A model generated the notes under the pieces. It worked only from the letters and a program-made list of their open reading frames with translations, made no database searches and was not told where the DNA came from. Shown here piece by piece: positions 10,810-22,575 of a DNA stretch of 64,000 bases. The position numbers were made by a program, and so were the translations under genes. The stretch covers positions 200,363,148 to 200,427,147 of the forward strand of contig CM071598.1 in NCBI GenBank assembly GCA_036435485.1, read 5' to 3'. Source of the stretch: Saposhnikovia divaricata (taxonomy: Eukaryota; Streptophyta; Magnoliopsida; Apiales; Apiaceae). The number at the start of each line of letters is the position of its first letter. The stretch's first letter is position 1.

Positions 10810-12368
10810 TGTTATGCTATAATTACGCAAGCGCACGTAGTCACAAGTAATACAATTAAAGTTCGTTCCACAGAGATCTGGTTAAGTTTTACTCAGAAAA
10901 TATGCCTATGCAATAATGTATGGTTTTAATTCACTGCTAAGAAAATTAACAAATATGGTTTTGATTATCTAAATTAAACTAAGATGCAAATTATAAAATT
11001 AAGAATTAACTAAGTGACAAGAATTAAAATCGAATTACTAATATGAGAATAAACATGGAATCCTAGTTTCATCATCTACTTCACTTAGAGTTGCAGCCTT
11101 TAATTAAAACATGTGATGGTTTTAATATCTGATCGAATAACACGAAAAGAGTAAAAGTTACCTCTCGGTATACTAGTACCAATCTATGCATACATCCACA
11201 AAAGAGATAGAAGATGAATAGGCACCTATTATGTTTAGACCCTATATCTCTATAGAATTTGAAAACATAAAGGTTGAAGCACAAGTTATCCACTTAGATC
11301 ACATAGGGTAGCATAATATCTCTATTCATGCCACAAATCATGATGCTTAACATCAACCTATCCTATGCTAGCATGAAAAGTTCTAAATCTCAAGATCCAC
11401 TCTCGTTTAGCAGGAGATTAACATATTAGATGTTCGCGACGCACCTAAATACCATAAGCACAACCATACAAGGATATCAAGAATTCACCACACATAAACC
11501 TCTAAGGCATGCAAACTACTAAGCTACGTAGATAAATCCACTAGGATCCCACGACAACGATTAGTTCATAATTGAACTTTTCGTCACCATGGGATTTGAC
11601 GAAAACATGATATTAAACAAGATATAAAAGAAAGAATTAATAATATTAATAACGTAAAGAGTTGAGAAAACAAATCTATGATTCAACGTATACAAAAGAT
11701 GAAGTAGATCTAGATCCGTGTTTGTCACCGAGCTTGAATCCTTCTCTCCTTTTCTCTCTTGTGAAACTAACTTACAATAATCATCCCCTCGAATTACAAG
11801 GCTTAGAGGTGTTTATATAAGCCTACATATCTTGCCCAACAAGAAAAACAACCTAGAATACAATTAGAAATAGGTTTGGATGCCTAAAATACAATTAAAA
11901 TTCGAATAAGGGCAAAACAGAGATTTTTCAGCAAAACAGCAATTTTCAGCAATTTTTCTCCCGCAGGAGCGCTGCCTGCGCAGCTCCAGCGCAGCCTGCG
12001 CTGCTTCTCCTGTACCAAGCGCAGCCTGCGCAGTTCCAAGCGCAGCCTGCGCTGCCTTGGCTGTTCAGGCTATTTTTCTGCAGTTTTTTTCTTCTTCGTT
12101 TCTCGTCCGTTTTCTTCCATTCCTTTTGCATTCACTTCCCGTCTTCATGCCAATGTCTTAAACACTCTTGGTAGTTGATATTAAGTCACCATTCTTCATT
12201 CCTTAGCGTAATCAACTCAAAATTCAACGGAAAATTCACCCTTAAACGATATTTCTCCAAACCTGCACAAGTAAATAAAACACATAAAAACTACGACAAA
12301 CTTGAGGCCAAATACACCAATTTAAGCCGATACGGAATATTCCAAATGGATATAAAATCCACTTATCA
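10810..12368 (-). repeat. Athila-like LTR 1 (3' LTR of copy B, 5' LTR of copy A)
   Basis: A 1559-bp LTR. On the minus strand it starts TGATAAGTGG and ends ATAACA, with TG...CA ends. A TATA box TATATAAA on the minus strand is at 11812-11819. The GC-rich part at about 11968-12058 repeats AGCGCAGCCTGCGC-like units that can form hairpins. Matches the LTRs at 16694 and 22576 almost base for base by eye. Confidence 0.88.
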
Positions 12369-12384
12369 CACCCCCAAACTTAAA
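12369..12384 (-). promoter_or_regulatory. Polypurine tract, Athila copy B
   Basis: On the minus strand TTAAGTTTGGGGGTG lies directly before the LTR start. The same sequence borders LTR 2 at 18253-18268. Confidence 0.75.
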
Positions 12385-13889
12385 CCGATGCTTGTCCTCA
12401 AGCTTAAACAATTACACTAACTAATTAGTACCACTTCCGTAGGTGATCACGGTTGCATTTGGCATATGCAACAAGCCCTTTAAACCCCTAGGCAGCCCAA
12501 GTGGACGAGTAAGGTCTCGTGAGGGCCTATAGCGAATGTACCCACAAAATCCATTTAACCTAATGCAATGCAATGCATGAATGCAACTAATATGAAAAAT
12601 GCAAGATCCCCTTCAAACTCACCAAAACCAACTAACAAGCAAATATCTCAAAAAATGCAACAATTCCAAGCAGAGCTCGACTAAGTCCCCGTATACTAAC
12701 AGTACATGACAGAAACGTGCGTGTGTGCAATGCTCATCAGAAATACGCCCAGACATAGGTCAAAAATCATACATGCCTTCCGTCAAGACAATCACAGGTT
12801 TATAACTAGAATAAACTGTAGACACTCCATAACCTAGGAACACCTCCACCCTTATCCAAGGTAGACAAAAACTCATGCTTTATTATTATGACACATATAT
12901 AAACAATACGCATGCTTATTTAACCGTGCAATGAATGAGACCCCAAAAGGCTTATACAATAATACCCATGTAGCGAGTGTTGGGTCAGTGGATCCCAGAC
13001 TATAAAAGCCTTAGGTCACTAGGACTAAGTCCCCTCAGACTTAATTACTCGAGTATTAAAGAGCTCACTCTGGTTAATTTTGCATTTAACAATTTAACTT
13101 TTTTTTTTATGATTTTTTTTTATGATTTTTTTTTCTTTTTTTTTATATATATATACGCAATCTGGAATGAGCCTTTCTCACTTCCAACCCAAGACTACTC
13201 ATATAAATATGAGCCGGCTACTAGCCATTTGACGCCTAGCCATTATTAACAATTATTACAACTAGCATGAAATTCCTGTTTTCCCCCAAACTTAGACTTT
13301 AGTGTTCCTATGCTATAAAGGGAATAACGAAAATTCTAAGAATAAACAAGTGATTAAATCTCAAAACATCCAACAGGCATGACCCCTAACCTAGCCAAAA
13401 AGCACCCCAATGAGACTGTGTAATTAATTTTTTTGTTCCCGTACATGCAAGTCAATTTCCTAGGAACTATAAATCAGCCCTCTACTCATCATCATCACAC
13501 CCAAATCAACATCTACCTATCAATCAGAATCAGCTCATTTTAAGGGATCATGAAAAATGCATGCCATGAAAATGCAACTAATATGAACTCACATGATAAA
13601 ACAAACAAAAATAACAGAATGTCATACATGAAACAAACATAAATAATACGAACATATATGCATGAACTAGCACTACCATACAAAATATATGCAATCTACA
13701 TGAACATATAATACAACAAACAACTACTAATCCCCCAAACCACCCCCAAACTTGAAAGATTCAATGTCCGCATTGAATGGAAGTAAATACGAGGGAAAGC
13801 AGAAAACATACCTACTCGTTGAAACGCTTGGGTTGCCTCCCACGAAGCGCTGTCGTTAATGTCATTTAGCCGGACAAATGTGAATCAAA
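12385..13889. other. Non-coding 3' part of Athila copy B
   Basis: About 1.5 kb where pol and env-like genes of full Athila elements would lie. No coding sequence is seen. It has a poly-T and TATATA stretch near 13097-13155 and two extra PPT-like CCCCCAAACTT motifs, near 13286 and 13744. Confidence 0.6.
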
Positions 13890-14948
13890 TCATGGTGGCT
13901 CGAAGATTGCATTTGACTTATCCGTAACAGAAGGACCATCCACCCATTGTTTGATAACCTTCTTGCTTCCTTCCCACATCTTTTCTAACTCAAACTTCAC
14001 CTTGAATTTTCCACCAATCGATTTTTTCTTTTTCTTCTTCACACCTCTAAGGTGCTTATTCGATTCGGACGGCTGAACAACACTCTCTTCTACTTCATCA
14101 TCGGTCATCCACCTTCTTAACACGTTATCTTGGCATACTTCAAAAATCACAAGTTCATCATCCACAAGGACATACTTCAAGTGTGGTGGCAGCTTCCCAA
14201 GCTTCACATTCGAGAGATCGTGAATGGAAGAATTATCAATGGAACCACTGATATGATTCTCGAGTTTGTGCACGTCCGACTTTTCGCTCAACAACTGATC
14301 AAACTTTTCTGCCTGTCTCGTATCAACCATCTCCACACTGAAACACTCCTCATCCCCTGTCGGAAATTTCATGGCCTTGAACACATTAAAGGTGACATTC
14401 TGATCTTGCACCCTCATTGTAAGCTCTCCTTTCTGCACATCAATCAAAGTACGACCCGTAGCTAGAAAAGGCCTTCCCAAGATTATGGGAATCTTCTTAT
14501 CCTCCTCAAAATCCAAGATAACAAAATCAGCTGGGAAGATGAGCTTATCAACTTTCACTAAGACATCCTCCACTATACCCCTTGGATACGTGATAGTCCG
14601 ATCAGCCAACTGCAAAGAGATATTGGTAGGTTTTGGATCCGGTAAGCCAAGTTGCTTGAAAACAGACAAGGGCATGAGATTAATGCTAGCTCCCAAATCA
14701 CATAAACATTTGTCAAAAGACAACTTCCCAATGGTGCATGGAATTGTAAAGCTTCCTGGATCCTTAAGTTTAGGAGGCAATTTCTGTTGCAACACTGCAC
14801 TGCACTCCTCTATCAATGCCACTGTTTCAAATTCTTCCAACCTTCTCTTTTTCGAAAGGATATCCTTCATAAACTTAACATAGCTCGGCATCTGCTCTAA
14901 TGCATCAACAAAAGGAATATTAATGGACAATTTCTTGAAGACGTCCAA
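13890..14948 (-). CDS. Athila-like aspartic protease region, copy B
   Basis: 352 residues, open throughout. The N-terminal MDVFKKLSINIPFVDALEQM links gag to protease in this lineage. The active site is seen as CDLGASINLMP (D-L-G-A replaces D-S/T-G), followed by ADRTITYPRGIVEDV and IILGRPFLATG. The C-terminal part is Lys-rich. An in-frame TAG at 14979-14981, ten codons upstream of the first ATG, separates it from gag; the same stop is in copy C. In full Athila elements the frame would continue to reverse transcriptase; here it stops at 13890 and no reverse transcriptase follows. Confidence 0.8.
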   Translation of the reverse strand: MDVFKKLSINIPFVDALEQMPSYVKFMKDILSKKRRLEEFETVALIEECSAVLQQKLPPKLKDPGSFTIPCTIGKLSFDKCLCDLGASINLMPLSVFKQLGLPDPKPTNISLQLADRTITYPRGIVEDVLVKVDKLIFPADFVILDFEEDKKIPIILGRPFLATGRTLIDVQKGELTMRVQDQNVTFNVFKAMKFPTGDEECFSVEMVDTRQAEKFDQLLSEKSDVHKLENHISGSIDNSSIHDLSNVKLGKLPPHLKYVLVDDELVIFEVCQDNVLRRWMTDDEVEESVVQPSESNKHLRGVKKKKKKSIGGKFKVKFELEKMWEGSKKVIKQWVDGPSVTDKSNAIFEPP

Positions 14949-14978
14949 AAATTTCTGAAGTTGTTTTTCTTTACTTTG

Positions 14979-16559
14979 CTACACGCGTCGAGGAAAGGGA
15001 GGAGGAGGATATATCTGAGTATCCTTTGTAGACTGCTCCGGAGAAGCTTTAACAGGTTCCTTGCTCTTCTCTACTTCACCCGCTAGATCATCAGCTACCA
15101 AGTCAGATTTCTCAAATTCAGGCACTCTAGATTTTTCGGCTTGCTGATTCTGCACTTCTTCATCCTCCTTAGCGGCTGATTTAGGCTCAGATGTAACCTT
15201 TTCCGATCGCAAAGTGACTGCTTTCACCTGTTCATGGACAACTTCTCTCCTGCCTGGATTAATTAGGAAGAGTTCCGGGTTGCCTACTAAGTAAGGCACT
15301 TGCAATCTGTCCTAACTTGGTTTCCAAGACTTTCTGGCCAGCTTGTAGGTTCTTTACCGCTATCCACACATCATCTGATTTTTAATTAGATGTTTGCCCC
15401 ATATGAGCCTGGGGCTGCTGCTGCTGAAATCCAGGAGGTTGATATGGTGCCCTCGGAGCATAAGGCTGTTGATAGCCTTGATTGAATGGCTTCGCTTGCT
15501 GATAAGATTGTTGAGTATTTTGATTGTTGCTCCAGCTGAAATTGGGATGATTCCGATTATTAGGATGATAAGTGGCTGGAACTGGTGCAGCAGGTCTCTG
15601 GAAATTACTCACGAACTGTGCTGATTCAGAAGAGATAGCACACTGATTCGTCTCATGTGCGCCCGCACATAGCTCACAAACACTAGCCACCTGCTGAACT
15701 CCATAAATAGCAAGAGAATCCACCTTCATAGCAAGAGCTTTCAACTGAGCCGTAATCATTGAAGCTGTGTCTACTTCCAAAATTCCTGCTACCTTGCCTT
15801 GAGATGGTCTCTGGGTTGGATTCTGATATTCATTAGCAGCCATCATCTCAATAAGATCATAAGCTTCATCATAGCTCTTCGCCCACAGGGCTCCACCTGA
15901 TGCTGCGTCTAGCAAAGGTCTAGACTGTGCTCCCAACCCATTGTAGAAACCATTAATAACCATCCAATCAGGCATACCATGATGAGGACACTTACGTAGC
16001 ATCTCTTTATATCGTTCCCAAGCTTCGCACAATGACTCGCCAGATTGCTGTTGGAACTGAGTCAACTGGTTCCGTATTGCTGCTATTTCGCCATAGGGAA
16101 GAATTTAGTAAGGAACTTCTGAGCAAGATCTTCCCATGTAGTAATGGAACCTGGTGGTAAAGAGTGTAGCCAGCTCTTAGCCTTATCCCTCAGAGAGAAT
16201 GGGAAAAGCCTCAACCTGATAGCATCATCCGTCACACCATTACATTTGAAAGTGTCGCAGATTTTTATGAAGTCCTGAACATGCATGTTAGGATCCTCCG
16301 TAGGAGCTCCCCCAAACTGAACCGAATTCTCCACCATCTGAATTGTGCTCGGCTTGATCTCAAAGTTGTTCGCTGCAATAGCTGGCCTGACAATACTAGA
16401 TTGTATGTCATTAAGTTTCGGCTGAGAATAATCCTTCAAAGCCTTGACTGCTGCTGGTGCATCCATCTCTACTGTAGTTTCAAATTCTACTTCGCCTTTA
16501 TCTATTACAGGCTTGTCTTCCGCCAGTTCTTCCTTACGAGCCTGCAAACGTGTTCGCAT
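14979..16559 (-). pseudogene. Athila-like gag, copy B
   Basis: Same layout as copies A and C: N-terminal frame 16559-16083, main gag frame from 16065, and the C-terminal part ending PPPFPRRV before a TAG at 14979. Breaks: the shared frameshift near 16075-16085, here also showing a TAG directly after FFPMAK; a stop ending the frame at 15382; and an 11-bp deletion near 15263 compared with copy C (about 21137). This is the most damaged of the three copies in gag. Confidence 0.82.
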
Positions 16560-16666
16560 ACACGCTCAAGTACCTGAAACACCACGAAACAAACACTAGA
16601 AAATCTGAGTCAGTGAACGCTAACGACCACTATTGACAAACACATAAACCAAAATAAAACACCGAT

Positions 16667-16686
16667 GATCCCCGGCAGCGGCGCCA
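16667..16686 (-). promoter_or_regulatory. Primer binding site, Athila copy B
   Basis: Identical to the site at 10783-10802, 7 bp from the LTR edge. Confidence 0.8.
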
Positions 16687-16693
16687 AAAAACT

Positions 16694-18252
16694 TGTTATG
16701 CTATAATTACGCAAGCGCACGTAGTCACAAGTAATACAATTAAAGTTCGTTCCACAGAGATCTGGTTAAGTTTTACTCAGAAAATATGCCTATGCAATAA
16801 TGTATGGTTTTAATTCACTGCTAAGAAAATTAACAAATATGGTTTTGATTATCTAAATTAAACTAAGATCCAAATTATAAAATTAAGAATTAACTAAGTG
16901 ACAAGAATTAAAATCGAATTACTAATATGAGAATAAACATGGAATCCTAGTTTCATCATCTACTTCACTTAGAGTTGCAGCCTTTAATTAAAACATGTGA
17001 TGGTTTTGATATCTGATCGAATAACACGAAAAGAGTAAAAGTTACCTCTCGGTATACTAGTACCAATCTATGCATACATCCACAAAAGAGATAGAAGATG
17101 AATAGGCACCTATTATGTTTAGACCCTATATCTCTATAGAATTTGAAAACATAAAGGTTGAAGCACAAGTTATCCACTTAGATCACATAGGGTAGCATAA
17201 TATCTCTATTCATGCCACAAATCATGATGCTTAACATCAACCTATCCTATGCTAGCATGACAAGTTCTAAATCTCAAGATCCACTCTCGTTTAGCAAGAG
17301 ATTAACATATTAGATGTTCGCGACGCACCTAAATACCATAAGCACAACCATACAAGGATATCAAGAATTCACCACACATAAACCTCTAAGGCATGCAAAC
17401 TACTAAGCTACGTAGATAAATCCACTAGGATCCCACGACAACGATTAGTTCATAATTGAACTTTTCGTCACCATGGGATTTGACGAAAACATGATATTAA
17501 ACAAGATATAAAAGAAAGAATTAATAATATTAATAACGTAAAGAGTTGAGAAAACAAATCTATGATTCAACGTATACAAAAGATGAAGTAGATCTAGATC
17601 CGTGCTTGTCACCGAGCTTGAATCCTTCTCTCCTTTTCTCTCTTGTGAAACTAACTTACAATAATCATCCCCTCGAATTACAAGGCTTAGAGGTGTTTAT
17701 ATAAGCCTACATATCTTGCCCAACAAGAAAAACAATCTAGAATACAATTAGAAATAGGTTTGGATGCCTAAAATACAATTAAAATTCGAATAAGAGAAAA
17801 ACAGAGATTTTTCAGCAAAACAGCAATTTTCAGCAATTTTTCTCCCGCAGGAGCGCTGCCTGCGCAGCTCCAGCGCAGCCTGCGCTGCTTCTCCTGTACC
17901 AAGCGCAGCCTGCGCAGTTCCAAGCGCAGCCTGCGCTGCCTTAGCTGTTCAGGCTGTTTTTCTGCAGTTTTTTTCTTCTTCGTTTCTCGTCCGTTTTCTT
18001 CCATTCCTTTTGCATTCACTTCCCGTCTTCATGCCAATGTCTTAAACACTCTTGGTAGTTGATATTAAGTCACCATTCTTAATTCCTTAGCGTAATCAAC
18101 TCAAAATTCAACGGAAAATTCACCCTTAAACGATATTTCTCCAAACCTGCACAAGTAAATAAAACACATAAAAACTACGACAAACTTGAGGCCAAATACA
18201 CCAATTTAAGCCGATACGGAATATTCCAAATGGATATAAAATCCACTTATCA
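16694..18252 (-). repeat. Athila-like LTR 2 (5' LTR of copy B, 3' LTR of copy C)
   Basis: 1559 bp, same ends and internal signals as LTR 1. Single-base differences are visible, for example in the block near 16867 and 17295. It shares one terminus with each neighbouring internal unit, which marks the tandem arrangement. Confidence 0.88.
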
Positions 18253-18268
18253 CACCCCCAAACTTAAA
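18253..18268 (-). promoter_or_regulatory. Polypurine tract, Athila copy C
   Basis: Same sequence as at 12369-12384, directly beside LTR 2. Confidence 0.75.
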
Positions 18269-19759
18269 CCGATGCTTGTCCTCAAGCTTAAACAATTACA
18301 CTAACTAATTAGTACCACTTCCGTAGGTGATCACGGTTGCATTTGGCATATGCAACAAGCCCTTTAAACCCCTAGGCAGCCCTAGTGGACGAGTAAGGTC
18401 TCGTGAGGGCCTATAGCGAATGTACCCACAAAATCCATTTAACCTAATGCAATGCAATGCATGAATGCAACTAATATGAAAAATGCAAGATCCCCTTCAA
18501 ACTCACCAAAACCAACTAACAAGCAAATATCTCAACAAATGCAACAATTCCAAGCAGAGCTCGACTAAGTCCCCATATACTAACAGTACATGACAGAAAC
18601 GTGCGTGTGTTCAATGCTCATCAGAAATACCCCCAGACATAGGTCAAAAATCATACATGCCTTCCGTCAAGACAATCACAGGTTTATAACTAGAATAAAC
18701 TGTAGACACTCCATAACCTAGGAACACCTCCACCCTTATCCAAGGTAGACAAAAACTCATGCTTTATTATTATGACACATATATAAACAATACGCATGCT
18801 TATTTAACCGTGCAATGAATGAGACCCCAAAAGGCTTATACAATAATACCCATGTAGCGAGTGTTGGGTCAGTGGATCCCAGACTATAAAAGCCTTAGGT
18901 CACTAGGACTAAGTCCCCTCAGACTTAATTACTCGAGTATTAAAGAGCTCACTCTGGTTAATTTTGCATTTAACAATTGAACTTTTTTTTTTTCTGATTT
19001 TTTTTCTTCTTCTTTTTTTTTCTTTTTTTTATATATATATACGCAATCTGGAATGAGCCTTTCTCACTTCCAACCCTAGACTACTCATATAAATATGAGC
19101 CGGCTACTAGCCATTATTAACAATTATTACAACTAGCATGAAATTCCTGTTTCCCCCCAAACTTAGACTTTAGTGTTCCTATGATATAAAGGGAATAACG
19201 AAAATTCTAAAAATAAACAAGTGATTAAATCTCAAAACATCCAACAGGCATGACCCCTAACCTAGCCAAAAAGCACCCCAATGAGACTGTGTAATTAATT
19301 TTTTTGTTCCCGTACATGCAAGTCAATTTCCTAGGAACTATAAATCAGCCCTCTACTCATCATCATCACACCCAAATCAACATCTACCTATCAATCAGAA
19401 TCAGCTCATTTTAAGGGATCATGAAAAAGCATGCCATGAAAATGCAACTAATATGAACTCACATGATAAAACAAACAAAAATAACAGAATGTCCTACATG
19501 AAACAAACATAAATAATACGAACATATATGCATGAACTAGCACTACCATACAAAATATATGCAATCTACATGAACATATAATACAACAAACAACTACTAA
19601 TCCCCCAAACCACCCCCAAACTTGAGAGATTCAATGTCCGCATTGAATGGAAGTAAATACGAGGGAAAGCAGAAAACATACCTACTCGTTGAAATGCATG
19701 GGTTGCCTCCCACGAAGCGCTGTCGTTAATGTCATTTAGCCGGACAAATGTGAATCAAA
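18269..19759. other. Non-coding 3' part of Athila copy C
   Basis: Homologous to 12385-13889, with small indels, mostly in the poly-T tract near 18980-19040 and a missing 17-bp stretch near 19110. No gene seen. Confidence 0.6.
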
Positions 19760-20819
19760 TCATGGTGGCTCGAAGATTGCATTTGACTTATCCGTAACAG
19801 AAGGACCATCCACCCATTGTTTGATAACCTTCTTGCTTCCTTCCCACATCTTTTCTAACTCAAACTTCACCTTGAATTTTCCACCAATCGGTTTTTTCTT
19901 TTTCTTCTTCACACCTCTAAGGTGCTTATTCGATTCGGACGGCTGAACAACACTCTCTTCTACTTCATCATCGGTCATCCACCTTCTTAACACGTTATCT
20001 TGGCATACTTCAAAAATCACAAGTTCATCATCCACAAGGACATACTTCAAGTGTGGTGGCAGCTTCCCAAGCTTCACCTTGGAGAGATCGTGAATGGAAG
20101 AATTATCAATGGAACCACTGATATGATTCTCGAGTTTGTGCACGTCCGACTTTTCGCTCAAAAACTGATCAAACTCTTCTGCCTATCTCGTATCAACCAT
20201 CTCCACTCTGAAACACTCCTCATCCCCTGTCGGAAATTTCATGGCCTTGAACACATTAAAGGTGACATTCTGATCTCGCACCCTCATTGTAAGCTCTCCT
20301 TTCTGCACATCAATCAAAGTACAACCCGTAGCTAGAAAAGGCCTTCCCAAGATTATGGGAATCTTCTTATCCTCCTCAAAATCCAAGATAACAAAATCAG
20401 CTGGGAAGATGAGCTTATCAACTTTCACTAAGACATCCTCCACTATACCCCTTGGATACGTGATAGTCCGATCAGCCAACTGCAAAAGAGATATTGGTAG
20501 GTTTTGGATCCGGTAAGCCAAGTTGCTTGAAAACAGACAAGGGCATGAGATTAATGCTAGCTCCCAAATCACATAAACATTTGTCAAAAGACAACTTCCC
20601 AATGGTGCATGGAATTGTAAAGCTTCCTGGATCCTTAAGTTTAGGAGGCAATTTCTGTTGCAACACTGCACTGCACTCCTCTGTCAATGCCACTGTTTCA
20701 AATTCTTCCAACCTTCTCTTTTTCGAAAGGATATCCTTCATAAACTTAACATAGCTCGGCATCTGCTCTAATGCATCAACAAAAGGAATATTAATGGACA
20801 ATTTCTTGAAGACGTCCAA
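19760..20819 (-). pseudogene. Athila-like protease region, copy C, frameshifted
   Basis: Homologous to 13890-14948. One extra A in the run near 20482-20487 shifts the frame after KPTNISFAVG, so the protease N-terminal half (20819-20472) and the part with ILGRPFLATG (20671-20183) are in different frames. A stop near 20183 separates a third piece (20161-19760). The active-site CDLGASINLMP is kept. Confidence 0.82.
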
Positions 20820-20849
20820 AAATTTCTGAAGTTGCTTTTCTTTACTTTG

Positions 20850-22441
20850 CTACACGCGTCGAGGAAAGGGAGGAGGAGGATATATCTGAGTATCCTTTGT
20901 AGACTGCTCCGGAGAAGCTTTAACAGGTTCCTTGCTCTTCTCTACTTCACCCGCTAGATCATCAGCTACCAAGTCAGATTTCTCAAATTCAGGCACTCTA
21001 GATTTTTCGGCTTGCTGATTCTGCACTTCTTCATCCTCCTTAGCGGCTGATTTAGGCTCAGATGTAACCTTTCCCGATCGCAAAGTGACTGCTTTCACCT
21101 GTTCATGGACAACTTCTCTCCTGCCTGGATTAATCTCTGTATCACTAGGAAGAGTTCCGGGTTGCCTACTAAGTAAGGCACTTGCAATCTGTCCTAACTG
21201 GGTTTCCAAGACTTTCTGGCCAGCTTGTAGGTTCTTTACCGCTATCCACACATCATCTGATTTTTCATTAGATGTTTGCCCCATATGAGCCTGGGGCTGC
21301 TGCTGCTGAAATCCAGGAGGTTGATATGGTGCCCTCGGAGCATAAGGCTGTTGATAGCTTTGATTGAATGGCTTCGCTTGCTGATAAGATTGTTGAGTAT
21401 TTTGATTGTTGCTCCAGCTGAAATTGGGATGATTCCGATTATTAGGATGATAAGTGGCTGGAACTGGTGCAGCAGGTCTCTGGAAATTATTCACGAACTG
21501 TGCTGATTCAGAAGAGATAGCACACTGATTCATCTCATGTGCGCCCGCACATAGCTCACAAACACTAGCCACCTGCTGAACTCCATAAATAGCAAGAGAA
21601 TCCACCTTCATAGCAAGAGCTTTCAACTGAGCCGTAATCATTGAAGCTGTGTCTACTTCCAAAATTCCTGCTACCTTGCCTTGAGATAGTCTCTGGGTTG
21701 GATTCTGATATTCATTAGCAGCCATCATCTCAATAAGATCATAAGCTTCATCATAGCTCTTCGCCCACAGGGCTCCACCTGATGCTGCGTCTAGCAAAGG
21801 TCTAGACTGTGCTCCCAACCCATTGTAGAAACCATTAATAACCATCCAATCAGGCATACCATGATGAGGACACTTACGTAGCATCTCTTTATATCGTTCC
21901 CAAGCTTCGCACAATGACTCGCTAGATTGTTGTTGGAACTGAGTCAACTGGTTCCGTATTGCTGCTGTTTCGCCATAGGGAAGAATTTAGTAAGGAACTT
22001 CTGAGCAAGATCTTCCCATGTAGTAATGGAACCAGGTGGTAAAGAGTGTAGCCAGCTCTTAGCCTTATCCCTCAGAGAGAATGGGAAAAGCCTCAACCTG
22101 ATAGCATCATCCGTCACACTATTACATTTGAAAGTGTCGCAGATTTCGATGAAGTCCCGAACATGCATGTTAGGATCCTCCGTAGGAGCTCCCCCAAACT
22201 GAACCGAATTCTCCACCATCTGAATTATGCTCGGCTTGATCTCAAAGTTGTTCGCTGCAATAGCTGGCCTGACAATACTAGATTGTATGTCATTAAGTTT
22301 TGGCTGAGAATAATCCTTCAAAGCCTTGACTGCTGCTGGTGCATCCATCTCTACTGTAGTTTCAAATTCTACTTCGCCTTTATCTATTACAGGCTTGTCT
22401 TCCGCCAGTTCTTCCTTACGAGCCTGCAAACGTGTTCGCAT
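20850..22441 (-). pseudogene. Athila-like gag, copy C (best preserved)
   Basis: N-terminal frame 22441-21944 (165 residues) and main frame 21947-20850 (365 residues) overlap by 4 bp. They are the same protein split by the frameshift shared with copies A and B. The main frame holds MPDWMVINGFYNGLGAQSRP, the Gln/Pro-rich segment, CELCAGAHEMNQC and an acidic-basic tail ending PPPPFPRRV before the in-frame TAG. The TTG at 21947 is not a credible plant start. Gag would form the particle that packages element RNA. Confidence 0.83.
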
Positions 22442-22548
22442 ACACGCTCAAGTACCTGAAACACCACGAAACAAACACTAGAAAATCCGAGTCAGTGAAC
22501 GCTAACGACCACTATTGACAAACACATAAACCAAAATAAAACACCGAT

Positions 22549-22568
22549 GATCCCCGGCAGCGGCGCCA
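22549..22568 (-). promoter_or_regulatory. Primer binding site, Athila copy C
   Basis: Identical to the sites at 10783 and 16667, 7 bp from the LTR edge. Confidence 0.8.
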
Positions 22569-22575
22569 AAAAACT

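Noticed and set aside
9276..22441. Three similar gag-like genes read as a tandem host gene family
   Set aside because: LTRs, primer sites and polypurine tracts separate them, and the frames are broken by shared mutations. They are retroelement genes.
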